Below are positions 1 through 5,632 of a stretch of 6,285 bases of DNA, piece by piece; within the stretch, counting starts at the first letter, position 1; each line of letters opens with the position of its first letter. Source of the stretch: JBBTTS01 sp038064135 (lineage in GTDB: Bacteria; Patescibacteriota; Saccharimonadia; Saccharimonadales; OMJO01); contig JBBTTS010000023.1 of assembly GCA_038064135.1 (NCBI GenBank), positions 1 through 6,285 of the forward strand, given 5' to 3'. The position numbers were made by a program, and so were the translations under genes. The notes beneath the pieces were generated by a model that was not told where the DNA came from, ran no database searches, and saw nothing but the letters and a program-made list of their open reading frames with translations.

Positions 1-26
1 GCAGGGCACCAAAATAAAGTATCAAA

Positions 27-719
27 ATGCGTAGATTCTACCCACCAGAAGGACACGATTTCGTCAATTCTGCCGAAATTCGTGAATTAGAAAGTGAGAA
101 TAAGTTTTTAAAAGAACGAAAATATTTTGACGATCTTACTAATTTTCGGGCTGAAATATTTGGAAAAATGCAATGTAGTGGCGGAATATCAGATCGAGGT
201 GACGGGTGGTCAATTTTTTTACCAGAAATAGAGTTTTTGGGATCATCAAAAGCCATATTGCCAAAAATCGACTTACTGCTTCGTGCTTTTGCAACGCCAG
301 ACGGCAATCCATCTATTATCAGAATAATTAGAAATGAACGTTTTGGAATTGGTCAAGCAACTTCACTTATTACACATGATTTTGTAGCAGATGGAATTGG
401 AAACTGTTTATATCATGTTGACGCCAGACCGATAAATTTTGCTCAAGATGGTTTAGGAAATTTAGCTGTTTCATTTGTTTATGGTGAAGACGAACACGGC
501 GGAATACACTTAACAGCCAGCGGCAATTATTTTGAAACATTTTGTCATATGGAAGATTTAATCGGTGTGTATAATTTAGAAAAAGTTAGAATTAGACCAT
601 TTGGACAAATTTTCAATTTAGAAGATAGAATTACAGCTTTAGAATTTGGATATCAATTATTTGAAGAAATAAAGAATATTGATCCTATGCTTGTTAGTCA
701 CCCAATTCAACAACTTTGA
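27..719 (+). CDS. Hypothetical soluble protein, 230 aa
   Basis: I do not recognise this protein. An in-frame TAA at 15-17 lies just upstream of the ATG, so the reading frame is closed at its 5' end; no clear Shine-Dalgarno sequence precedes the ATG. There is no signal peptide or membrane segment, so it is probably cytoplasmic. Residues 14-45 are charged and probably helical (a run of E, K and R around residues 20-32). Residues 60-200 alternate hydrophobic and polar residues in a beta-rich pattern with repeated Gly-containing turns (DGIGN at 122-126, DGLGN at 141-145). Residues 198-218 look like a final amphipathic helix. Cys50, Cys127 and Cys173 do not form a recognisable metal site. Codon use is strongly AT-rich, more so than the next gene. 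It ends with TGA. The coding call is supported by length and sensible composition; function is unknown. Confidence 0.72.
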   Translation: MRRFYPPEGHDFVNSAEIRELESENKFLKERKYFDDLTNFRAEIFGKMQCSGGISDRGDGWSIFLPEIEFLGSSKAILPKIDLLLRAFATPDGNPSIIRIIRNERFGIGQATSLITHDFVADGIGNCLYHVDARPINFAQDGLGNLAVSFVYGEDEHGGIHLTASGNYFETFCHMEDLIGVYNLEKVRIRPFGQIFNLEDRITALEFGYQLFEEIKNIDPMLVSHPIQQL

Positions 720-786
720 GACCCTAAATGTTGGTATGCCAGCTCTAAAACTTTTATTTTTATAAGTAAGTCATGAAATAAATCAA

Positions 787-795
787 TGTTACAAT
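787..795 (+). promoter_or_regulatory. Extended -10 promoter for the LytM-like gene
   Basis: The sequence is TG-T-TACAAT, a TGn motif joined to a -10 hexamer with five of six consensus bases. The hexamer is 790-795, putting the start of transcription near 802. No good -35 box lies 16-18 bp upstream, as is common for extended -10 promoters. The predicted start lies downstream of a possible TTG codon at 796 and upstream of the AAGG at 808-811, so it supports translation from the ATG at 817. Confidence 0.45.
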
Positions 796-816
796 TTGAT
801 AGATGACAAGGTTGGG

Positions 817-1665
817 ATGAAGAAGTTAGATCAAATCGGTTCGCACTTGGCAGTCGTATTGGTAGCTATTTTGGTACTTGGTGTAATTGGCATTGCTGGC
901 TGGCGGGTAATGAGTAACGACAAAAAAGAACTGGTGATTGGCGCAAATAATGGTGGCACGGATAATAAGAAAGACTTGTCAGCAGAAAGTCATGGTTCGG
1001 TAAGTTGGCAATGGGATGGCAGCAAGTGGACTTCTTTAGGTGCGCCGCCCAAATGCGATGAACCAATCAGCTTCAAGCAAACAGCAGTTGATACAGCATT
1101 GGTCGAAGGTATATTGTATCCCGGCCAAGTCCGCGGCGGAAATTACAAACCGCACGGCGGTTTTTGGCTAAAAATTTCAAGCAACGCCGTCCAAATAAAA
1201 GCCATCATAGATGGCACGGTTGTTAATGGCTCTCGCTATATCGAAATGGGCGAAACACAGTATATGTTTACTATAGTTAACGACTGTGGTTTGGCATACC
1301 GCTTCGACCACCTTCTTGAACTTTCACCAACCTTCAAAACATTGGCTGATCAATTGCCGACTGCCAAAGAAAACGATAGTCGAACCACCAATTTCAACTC
1401 TGGCGCCAAAGTCAAAGCCGGTGATGTGGTTGCCACGGCGGTAGGCTTTAAGCAAAACGCAAACTACACATTTGACCTTGGGGTTTATGATTATCGCCAA
1501 GCAAACGAAGCCTCAAAAATATCTGGGTACAAAGTTAAAGTGGGTGGAGACCTAAACCAAGCCGGCTATGCCATTTGTTGGCTTGACCTATTTGCTGGCG
1601 CAAACTACTCCAGCCTGCCAGCCTCCGACCATACCGCCGGCAAAACCAGCGATTATTGTAGGTAG
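817..1665 (+). CDS. Membrane-anchored protein with degenerate LytM/M23-like domain
   Basis: The chosen ATG gives 282 aa and is preceded by AAGG (808-811) five bases upstream; the frame stays open back to a TTG at 796 that has no ribosome site. The N-terminus MKKLDQ precedes a transmembrane helix at about residues 11-29, giving an N-in, C-out topology. The outer region resembles the M23/LytM (lysostaphin-like) fold: His113 in PHGGFW, the strand VQIKAIIDGTVV (125-136), DHL at 164-166, GAKVKAGDVVATAVG (196-210) and YTFDLGV (217-223). In active M23 enzymes the first motif is HxxxD and the last is HxH. Here Trp117 stands at the Asp position, and the HxH positions appear to be Asn216 and Thr218, so a zinc peptidase is unlikely. 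Four Cys (80, 157, 254, 281) lie outside the membrane and could form disulfides. By analogy with inactive LytM proteins such as EnvC and NlpD, it may be a cell-wall binding or regulatory protein; this is inference. Confidence 0.7.
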   Translation: MKKLDQIGSHLAVVLVAILVLGVIGIAGWRVMSNDKKELVIGANNGGTDNKKDLSAESHGSVSWQWDGSKWTSLGAPPKCDEPISFKQTAVDTALVEGILYPGQVRGGNYKPHGGFWLKISSNAVQIKAIIDGTVVNGSRYIEMGETQYMFTIVNDCGLAYRFDHLLELSPTFKTLADQLPTAKENDSRTTNFNSGAKVKAGDVVATAVGFKQNANYTFDLGVYDYRQANEASKISGYKVKVGGDLNQAGYAICWLDLFAGANYSSLPASDHTAGKTSDYCR

Positions 1666-1684
1666 AAGTTCTAAGCAATAATAT

Positions 1685-2143
1685 TTAAGTCAGATGTTTA
1701 TGCCAAATAGGAGCGTCTCGCCCAGGACCGTATTGATCTTTTTGAAGTGTTACAGGGTTTCCAAAATGCTCGTTCCAAAACGGCCATCCGCTCTCTTGAT
1801 ATCGAGGTTCGCTATTCACGTCAATTTCTGTAATACCATTGTCTTTAGCGTGAGTAAATAGTTGTTCTAGAAGAAAAGTCCCCACACCTTGCCTTTGGCT
1901 GTCTGGTGAAATATATGCATTAATTATTTCCACGGCATTGCCGCTTGTGTACGATTTCATTTTATCAGACGGTGGCATGAGCCCTATCATGCCGGTGACG
2001 TTGCCGTCGGTATCTTGCGCAAGGACATAAAGCTTATCGTTTTTTCCGTCAATACTATCTTTTACCGTAGCAAGGACGCCATCTATCTCGTCAGGAATTG
2101 GCAAAACTAGTACATTGAACTGGATTGTTGGCACTCTTGACAT
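1685..2143 (-). CDS. GNAT-family N-acetyltransferase
   Basis: This 152-aa protein has the size of a single GNAT domain, which moves an acetyl group from acetyl-CoA to an amine. The strand VEIINAYISP (71-80) leads into QRQGVG (83-88), the Q/RxxGxG/A pyrophosphate-binding loop of motif A, followed by helix TFLLEQLFTHAKDNG (89-103) and strand ITEIDVN (104-110). SGWPFWNEHFG (118-128) matches the usual C-terminal region where a residue stacks against CoA. The substrate cannot be read from sequence. It is convergent with the LytM-like gene (19 bp between stops) and divergent from hsp20. An in-frame stop lies shortly upstream of the ATG, and no Shine-Dalgarno sequence is present in the short leader; a GTG at codon 4 is an alternative start. 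The ATG lies inside the CIRCE operator, so HrcA could also repress this gene. Confidence 0.88.
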   Translation of the reverse strand: MSRVPTIQFNVLVLPIPDEIDGVLATVKDSIDGKNDKLYVLAQDTDGNVTGMIGLMPPSDKMKSYTSGNAVEIINAYISPDSQRQGVGTFLLEQLFTHAKDNGITEIDVNSEPRYQESGWPFWNEHFGNPVTLQKDQYGPGRDAPIWHKHLT

Positions 2144-2154
2144 GAGAGTGCTAG
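2128..2154. promoter_or_regulatory. CIRCE operator (HrcA binding site)
   Basis: The left arm is TTGGCACTC (2128-2136), the spacer is exactly 9 bp (2137-2145) and the right arm is GAGTGCTAG (2146-2154). The CIRCE consensus is TTAGCACTC-N9-GAGTGCTAA, so each arm differs by one base. CIRCE is the operator of the heat-shock repressor HrcA, and the adjacent gene is a small heat-shock protein, which fits. The spacer contains the -35 hexamer of the hsp20 promoter and, on the other strand, the start codon of the GNAT gene. A bound repressor should therefore block RNA polymerase at hsp20 and obstruct the start of the GNAT transcript. No hrcA gene is in the window. Confidence 0.88.
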
Positions 2155-2165
2155 TTTTTTATACT
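2137..2165 (+). promoter_or_regulatory. Sigma-A promoter of hsp20-rhodanese operon
   Basis: The -35 box is TTGACA (2137-2142, perfect), the spacer is 17 bp, and the -10 box is TATACT (2160-2165, five of six). The predicted transcription start is near 2172, giving a leader of about 45 nt. Because the promoter is nearly consensus, heat control must come from repression (CIRCE covers the -35 box) or from the leader RNA, not from an alternative sigma factor. Confidence 0.85.
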
Positions 2166-2170
2166 TAAAT

Positions 2171-2210
2171 AAGAGGTATACAAGGCCTCTTTAGGAAACA
2201 ATAAAGGAGG
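2171..2210 (+). promoter_or_regulatory. Candidate RNA thermometer in the hsp20 leader
   Basis: The Shine-Dalgarno AAGGAGG (2204-2210), six bases before the ATG, can pair fully with CCTCTTT at 2186-2192. This gives seven pairs including one U-G wobble, with an 11-nt loop (2193-2203). The same CCTCTT can instead pair with AAGAGG at 2171-2176 (six pairs, 9-nt loop), freeing the ribosome site. A weak, imperfect hairpin over the ribosome site is the design of known heat-shock thermometers (ROSE, fourU, cyanobacterial hsp17). The pairing is seen directly; the thermometer role is inference, and folding energies were not computed. Confidence 0.42.
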
Positions 2211-2216
2211 GAACTT

Positions 2217-2639
2217 ATGAGTAATATCGTAAAATTTGATCCTTTTGCAGAAATGCAAGCACTACAAAAACAATTTTTTGGAGACGATTGGTTTACGCCA
2301 GTTAAAGCTATGCAGCTTCCCATGACTGATGTTTACACAGAAGACGACAATCAGTTAAAAGTTGAGGCTCATTTGCCTAATTTTACGGAAAATGACATTG
2401 ATATACACGTAGATAATGGCACATTGGTAATTAGTGCTGAAAAACATGAAAAAGAAGAAGACAAGAAAAAGAAATATGTCGTGCGCGAAAGTAGTAGTAG
2501 TTTTTATCGCAGAGTTCGTCTGCCAGATGTTGCCGACGAGGGCAAGGTTGACGCGCATATGAAGGACGGTGTTTTGACCGTTACTGTTCCGTTCAAAAAG
2601 TTGCCCGCTCCAAAGAAAATTACGATTAAGAAGAAGTAG
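2217..2639 (+). CDS. Hsp20 / alpha-crystallin family small heat-shock protein
   Basis: Small heat-shock proteins are ATP-independent holdases that bind unfolding proteins in the cytoplasm until DnaK-type chaperones refold them. The 140-aa length is typical. A short N-terminal arm (residues 1-34, with FDPFAEMQALQKQFF near the start) is followed by the alpha-crystallin domain at about 36-126, beginning PMTDVYTEDD and containing the signature A-x4-GVL at 113-120. The C-terminal tail carries an I-x-I motif (Ile135-Thr136-Ile137), which in this family docks into a neighbouring subunit during oligomer assembly. The start is fixed by AAGGAGG six bases upstream. The gene is under a consensus promoter and a CIRCE operator, with a possible ribosome-site-masking hairpin in its leader. 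Its stop codon overlaps the next start by one base. Confidence 0.96.
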   Translation: MSNIVKFDPFAEMQALQKQFFGDDWFTPVKAMQLPMTDVYTEDDNQLKVEAHLPNFTENDIDIHVDNGTLVISAEKHEKEEDKKKKYVVRESSSSFYRRVRLPDVADEGKVDAHMKDGVLTVTVPFKKLPAPKKITIKKK

Positions 2640-2893
2640 TGACTGTTTTTGTAGATGTTCGTGAAGTGGATGAATTTTATTCTGATCATCTACCCGGTGC
2701 TATAAACTTGCCACTTAGTAAATTAAAGCAAGGTGAATTTGGTGAACTAGCTGGGATACATAACGTTAAGTTAGTGCTCTATTGTCGTAGCGGCAATCGA
2801 TCTGAAATTGCCAAGAAAATATTTGAATCTAGTGGATACATTGATGTCATCAACGGTAAAAATATCAAACATATACAAATGTCAAAATATTAA
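2639..2893 (+). CDS. Single-domain rhodanese-like protein (PspE/GlpE type)
   Basis: This 84-aa protein has the main marks of a rhodanese domain: DVREVDEF (6-13), the H-x-PGAINLPL strand and turn (17-26), and the active-site loop CRSGNRS (49-55), with Cys49 as the residue that would carry the persulfide sulfur. The later GYIDVINGKNI (66-76) matches the strand before the closing helix. It is slightly shorter than PspE or GlpE but keeps the catalytic elements, so it is probably active in sulfur transfer or redox chemistry in the cytoplasm; the acceptor is unknown. Translation starts at a GTG that shares its G with the TAG of hsp20, so it is probably translated by coupling and induced with hsp20. 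There is no promoter of its own and no clear terminator after it. Confidence 0.9.
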   Translation: MTVFVDVREVDEFYSDHLPGAINLPLSKLKQGEFGELAGIHNVKLVLYCRSGNRSEIAKKIFESSGYIDVINGKNIKHIQMSKY

Positions 2894-2910
2894 TGGTACG
2901 CGCTTAACGT

Positions 2911-2939
2911 TTGCAAATTGCCGCATAGCTGCCTATAGT
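2911..2939 (+). promoter_or_regulatory. Probable promoter of the beta-propeller gene
   Basis: TTGCAA (2911-2916, four of six) and TATAGT (2934-2939, five of six) are separated by 17 bp. The predicted start is near 2946, about 20 bases before the GTG at 2966, leaving room for the AAGGGGG ribosome site at 2955-2961. This lies in the 72-bp gap after the rhodanese gene; that gap holds no recognisable terminator, so some read-through from the heat-shock operon is possible. Confidence 0.5.
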
Positions 2940-2965
2940 TTCATATAAGTAACCAAGGGGGCGGT

Positions 2966-4792
2966 GTGAACGAAGATGAACAAAACCAGTCTGACGATGA
3001 TCAGATAAAATCAGATTTAGCCAATCAAGAAGTCGAAACACATGAAAACGATAATCCCAAAGAATCTATTGTCGCTAAAGATAAGAAAAATCCCCTCAAA
3101 CGATTTATAGAATGGTATAAATCGCACAAAAAATTAGCCATACCCACTACTGTTGCTCAAATCTTGGTAATAATTTTGTTGTTACCTGTTAGTAGAATGA
3201 CAGTTTTAGGTCTATTTATTAAAAAAAGCATCACAATACAGATTAGTGATACCGTAACAAACAAGCCGGTTAGCGGAGCCGATGTGTCGCTAGGGAGTCA
3301 AAAAGGTCAAACCGGTAATGACGGAAAAGTTGTTTTAATTTCCCCTTTAGGCAAAAAAACTTTAGCAATTACCAAAAAGTATTACAAAGATTATTCACAA
3401 AAAATAACTGTAGATATTAATAAGCCCAAGGACACGGTAGAAGTAAAAATAGATGCAACCGGTAGGCAGGTAAATATTACAGTTAACAATCGAATTACCA
3501 GTTTGCCGCTTCATGACGCACTTATATCAGCACTGGACACAACTGCCAAAACAGACGAAAAAGGTAAGACCACCATAGTACTTCCTGCCGATAAAACAGA
3601 AGTCGATGCAAAAATAACAAAAGATGGATTTAACGAACAAGCTGTAAAAATAATCGTTACCGACAAAGATGATCCTAAAAATATTTTTAGTCAGACGCCG
3701 AGTGGAAAAATATATTTTTTGTCTAAATTAAGCGGTAAAATTGATGTAGTAAAAACAAATCTCGATGGCTCCGAGCGAAAGACTGTGCTAGCAGGCACCG
3801 GTAAAGAGGCCGAAACCGAAACTGTGATGCTAGCTTCGCGCGACTGGAAATACTTAGCACTAAAATCGCGCCGTGAGGGCGATAAAGCCAAGATTTATCT
3901 TATCGAAACTGATAGCGACAAATTGACGACAATCGACGAGGGTGATGCCGAATTCGACCTTACCGGTTGGACCGGTAACAATTTTGTTTTTACCGTAAGA
4001 CGCACTAATTATCAACCCTGGCAACCCAAAGCCGTAGCATTAAAAAGTTTTGATGCTAAAGCGAAAAAATTAAACGTACTTGACGAAACCGGTGCTTCGG
4101 GTGATCAAAACAATTATGTACAGGAAAATATTGGTTGGGTTAGCGGTATAGGCACAAGCCAAATAGCTTATTTTAAATCTTGGAGTGTTTTCCACCAATT
4201 TGTAAGCATCAATTTCCCAGAACTGTCTGGAAAAACTTCGCAGTTAATAACAATTAACCTTGACTCCGGAACTACAAAAAAGCCTGTAAAAGCTTATAAT
4301 TTAGCCACGGATATTACTGATTATCGAAATTTTTATGCACCTACTTCTTCATATTCGGTTGTTTTATATGAGCCAAACGAAATTTATTTTGCAACATCAG
4401 ATTTAGACGGTACACAAACTTTCAGCGTACTTAAAAACGATAAAGTTACAGAAAATAGTATGGAATCTAAGGCTTTCTTCGACCTGGGTAAACAATATCC
4501 AACTTTTCTACTTTCTCCTGATGCTAAGGCAACTTTTTGGTCAGATTCACGTGATGGGAAAAATGCACTATTTTTAGGTGATAGTGCGGGTAAAAACGAA
4601 AAACAAATCGTATCTTTGAGTGAATATTTACCTTATGGCTGGTACTCTAATGAGTATTTATTAGTTAGTAAAAAAGGTAGCGAACTTTACATTATTGGGA
4701 AAACAGCCCCAGGAGAACCTGTAAAAGTAAGCGATTACTATAGGCCGGCTGTTATCTATAACGGGTATGGCGGTGGATACGGCGGACTTTAG
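2966..4792 (+). CDS. Membrane-anchored carboxypeptidase-regulatory-like / TolB-like propeller protein
   Basis: The start is a GTG preceded by AAGGGGG (2955-2961). The 608-aa product has an acidic cytoplasmic N-terminus (1-35), a basic stretch (39-57) and one transmembrane helix (about 60-85), so the rest is outside. Two beta-sandwich units of the carboxypeptidase regulatory-like or PEGA type follow: about 87-163, with the hallmark TNKPVSGADVSLG and QTGNDGKVVL, and about 167-232, with TDEKGKTTIVLP. Residues about 245-592 hold repeated strands of TolB/DPP-IV propeller style, for example GKIYFLSKLSG, NLDGSERKTVL, DSRDGKNALFLGDSAG and GSELYIIG, consistent with about six blades. The tail is YNGYGGGYGGL (598-608). 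No catalytic Ser-Asp-His set is evident. It may bind cell-surface polymer or protein; this is inference. The gene is convergent with the PepSY gene, with 3 bp between stops. Confidence 0.82.
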   Translation: MNEDEQNQSDDDQIKSDLANQEVETHENDNPKESIVAKDKKNPLKRFIEWYKSHKKLAIPTTVAQILVIILLLPVSRMTVLGLFIKKSITIQISDTVTNKPVSGADVSLGSQKGQTGNDGKVVLISPLGKKTLAITKKYYKDYSQKITVDINKPKDTVEVKIDATGRQVNITVNNRITSLPLHDALISALDTTAKTDEKGKTTIVLPADKTEVDAKITKDGFNEQAVKIIVTDKDDPKNIFSQTPSGKIYFLSKLSGKIDVVKTNLDGSERKTVLAGTGKEAETETVMLASRDWKYLALKSRREGDKAKIYLIETDSDKLTTIDEGDAEFDLTGWTGNNFVFTVRRTNYQPWQPKAVALKSFDAKAKKLNVLDETGASGDQNNYVQENIGWVSGIGTSQIAYFKSWSVFHQFVSINFPELSGKTSQLITINLDSGTTKKPVKAYNLATDITDYRNFYAPTSSYSVVLYEPNEIYFATSDLDGTQTFSVLKNDKVTENSMESKAFFDLGKQYPTFLLSPDAKATFWSDSRDGKNALFLGDSAGKNEKQIVSLSEYLPYGWYSNEYLLVSKKGSELYIIGKTAPGEPVKVSDYYRPAVIYNGYGGGYGGL

Positions 4793-4812
4793 GGACTAGT
4801 TACCGCCACCGC
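4770..4812. repeat. GC-rich inverted repeat across convergent gene ends
   Basis: GCGGTGG (4770-4776) pairs with CCACCGC (4806-4812), and after a 3-nt bulge CGG (4780-4782) pairs with CCG (4803-4805), leaving a 20-nt loop containing both stop codons. There is no T-run on either side, so it is not a classic intrinsic terminator. The repeat arises because both convergent genes end in glycine codons. It might still slow polymerases or protect mRNA ends. Confidence 0.35.
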
Positions 4813-5632
4813 TACCCGAGTTGCTGCCAGAATTGTCGTCTTCTTCTTCGCTATTGTCGTCATCTTCTTGATCATCTTCCGATGAATCATCATCATCGGA
4901 ATCATTACCGCTTCCAGAATTATTACTTCCAGGCCCGCTATTTGACTCGTTTTTAACTCTTACTACACTTCCGTCAGTTGCTGAAACATCTACTCGGCCG
5001 CCGTCACTAAAGCGAACACTGTATACTACTTTTCCGTCTTCGGTTTCAAGTTCGATTTTTGTGACTGTTTTACCAGGCCTTTGAGCCTGTGCAATTTCGC
5101 GTGCTTTCTCAATTGTTATGCCGGCAACAAAGTCTGCAGGAACAGAATCATCGATTTCAAGATCATCATCGTCGGTATTAGTTACAAGTTCACCTGTTTT
5201 TGCATTATAAAGCTTAAAACTACTGTCACTGTATCGAACTTTGTAAATTAATCCGATATCTTCGTTTTCAAGTTCGATACTGCTAAGTGTCGTGCCCGCT
5301 GGAGCATCGGTTAATGCTTTGGCTTTGATTGCATCCAGCGATAAAATACCACTAAGATCATCAGGTAAAGCAGATTGCCGGTTTAATGAATTTCGGGTTT
5401 GACCGCGGGCCACTAATGCCGATGCACCGCCCACGAATGCTAGTGCCAGCACCATTGCTCCTATCGGCAGTAATTTATTACTAGTTAATCTTGATAAAAA
5501 TGAAGTTTTTGCTTCTGACATTTGATGTTCTCCTTTAAAAAGTTGACTTTTTAATTTACTTTTAAACTTTGGATCAATAATTAGTTGGTCTGCATGTAGT
5601 GTACGCGAAATGTCTTTAGGAATTCTACTCAT
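4796..5632 (-). CDS. Probable anti-sigma factor with two extracellular PepSY domains
   Basis: The 278-aa protein is encoded directly after the sigma-factor gene with an ATGA overlap, the usual arrangement of a sigma/anti-sigma pair. Residues 1-50 are cytoplasmic and short; IDPKFKSKLKSQLF (19-32) resembles the helix found near the N-terminus of many actinobacterial-type anti-sigma proteins. A transmembrane helix covers about 53-75. Outside are two PepSY-type units, about 96-151 and 172-228, with parallel segments SSIELENEDIGLIYKVRYSD and TKIELETEDGKVVYSVRFSD. They share an exact 13-bp DNA repeat (5044-5056 and 5266-5278), indicating duplication. An acidic linker (153-162) separates them. The last 50 residues are Ser/Gly/Asn with a dense Asp/Glu block (about 244-266). 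PepSY domains are known as peptidase-inhibitor or sensory modules, so this part could sense a wall signal. The anti-sigma role is inferred from context. A second start at Met38 has a stronger ribosome site. Confidence 0.78.
   Translation of the reverse strand: MSRIPKDISRTLHADQLIIDPKFKSKLKSQLFKGEHQMSEAKTSFLSRLTSNKLLPIGAMVLALAFVGGASALVARGQTRNSLNRQSALPDDLSGILSLDAIKAKALTDAPAGTTLSSIELENEDIGLIYKVRYSDSSFKLYNAKTGELVTNTDDDDLEIDDSVPADFVAGITIEKAREIAQAQRPGKTVTKIELETEDGKVVYSVRFSDGGRVDVSATDGSVVRVKNESNSGPGSNNSGSGNDSDDDDSSEDDQEDDDNSEEEDDNSGSNSGSGGGN
5530..5536 (-). promoter_or_regulatory. Strong internal ribosome binding site before Met38 of the PepSY gene
   Basis: On the minus strand AAAGGAG lies 8 bases before an in-frame ATG (codon at 5521-5519). 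The product MSEAKTSFLS... would keep the membrane helix and PepSY domains but lack the first 37 residues that should bind the sigma factor. The upstream ATG at 5632 has AAGGAGAGG about 10 bases away and is coupled to the sigma stop codon, so both starts are credible. Confidence 0.5.

Noticed and set aside
741..770. AT-rich hairpin followed by T-run after the first gene as a terminator
   Set aside because: The only pairing (ACTTTTA with TATAAGT) is short, AT-only and has a mismatch; it is too weak to call.
796..816. TTG start giving a seven-residue longer LytM-like protein
   Set aside because: It lies upstream of the predicted transcription start and has no ribosome site; the ATG at 817 has AAGG at good spacing and leads directly into the membrane anchor.
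1156..1500. Active M23 zinc peptidase
   Set aside because: The aspartate of HxxxD and both histidines of HxH are replaced, so only the fold is supported.
1652..1682. ATTATTG / CAATAAT inverted repeat at the convergent stops
   Set aside because: Seven nearly all A-T pairs with a 17-nt loop and no U-tract; could easily occur by chance in AT-rich DNA.
2131..2160. GCACTCT / AGAGTGC hairpin followed by six T's read as an intrinsic terminator
   Set aside because: The arms, exact 9-bp spacing and position match CIRCE, and a near-perfect promoter occupies the same bases; there is no plus-strand gene just upstream to terminate.
3691..3891. Minus-strand open frame inside the propeller gene
   Set aside because: Fully contained in a well-supported gene, with no ribosome site or recognisable protein features; a shadow frame.
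4835..4910. Simple-sequence GATCATC-like repeats as a non-coding repeat array
   Set aside because: They are Asp/Ser/Glu codons within the PepSY protein tail and keep the frame; no conserved repeat unit.
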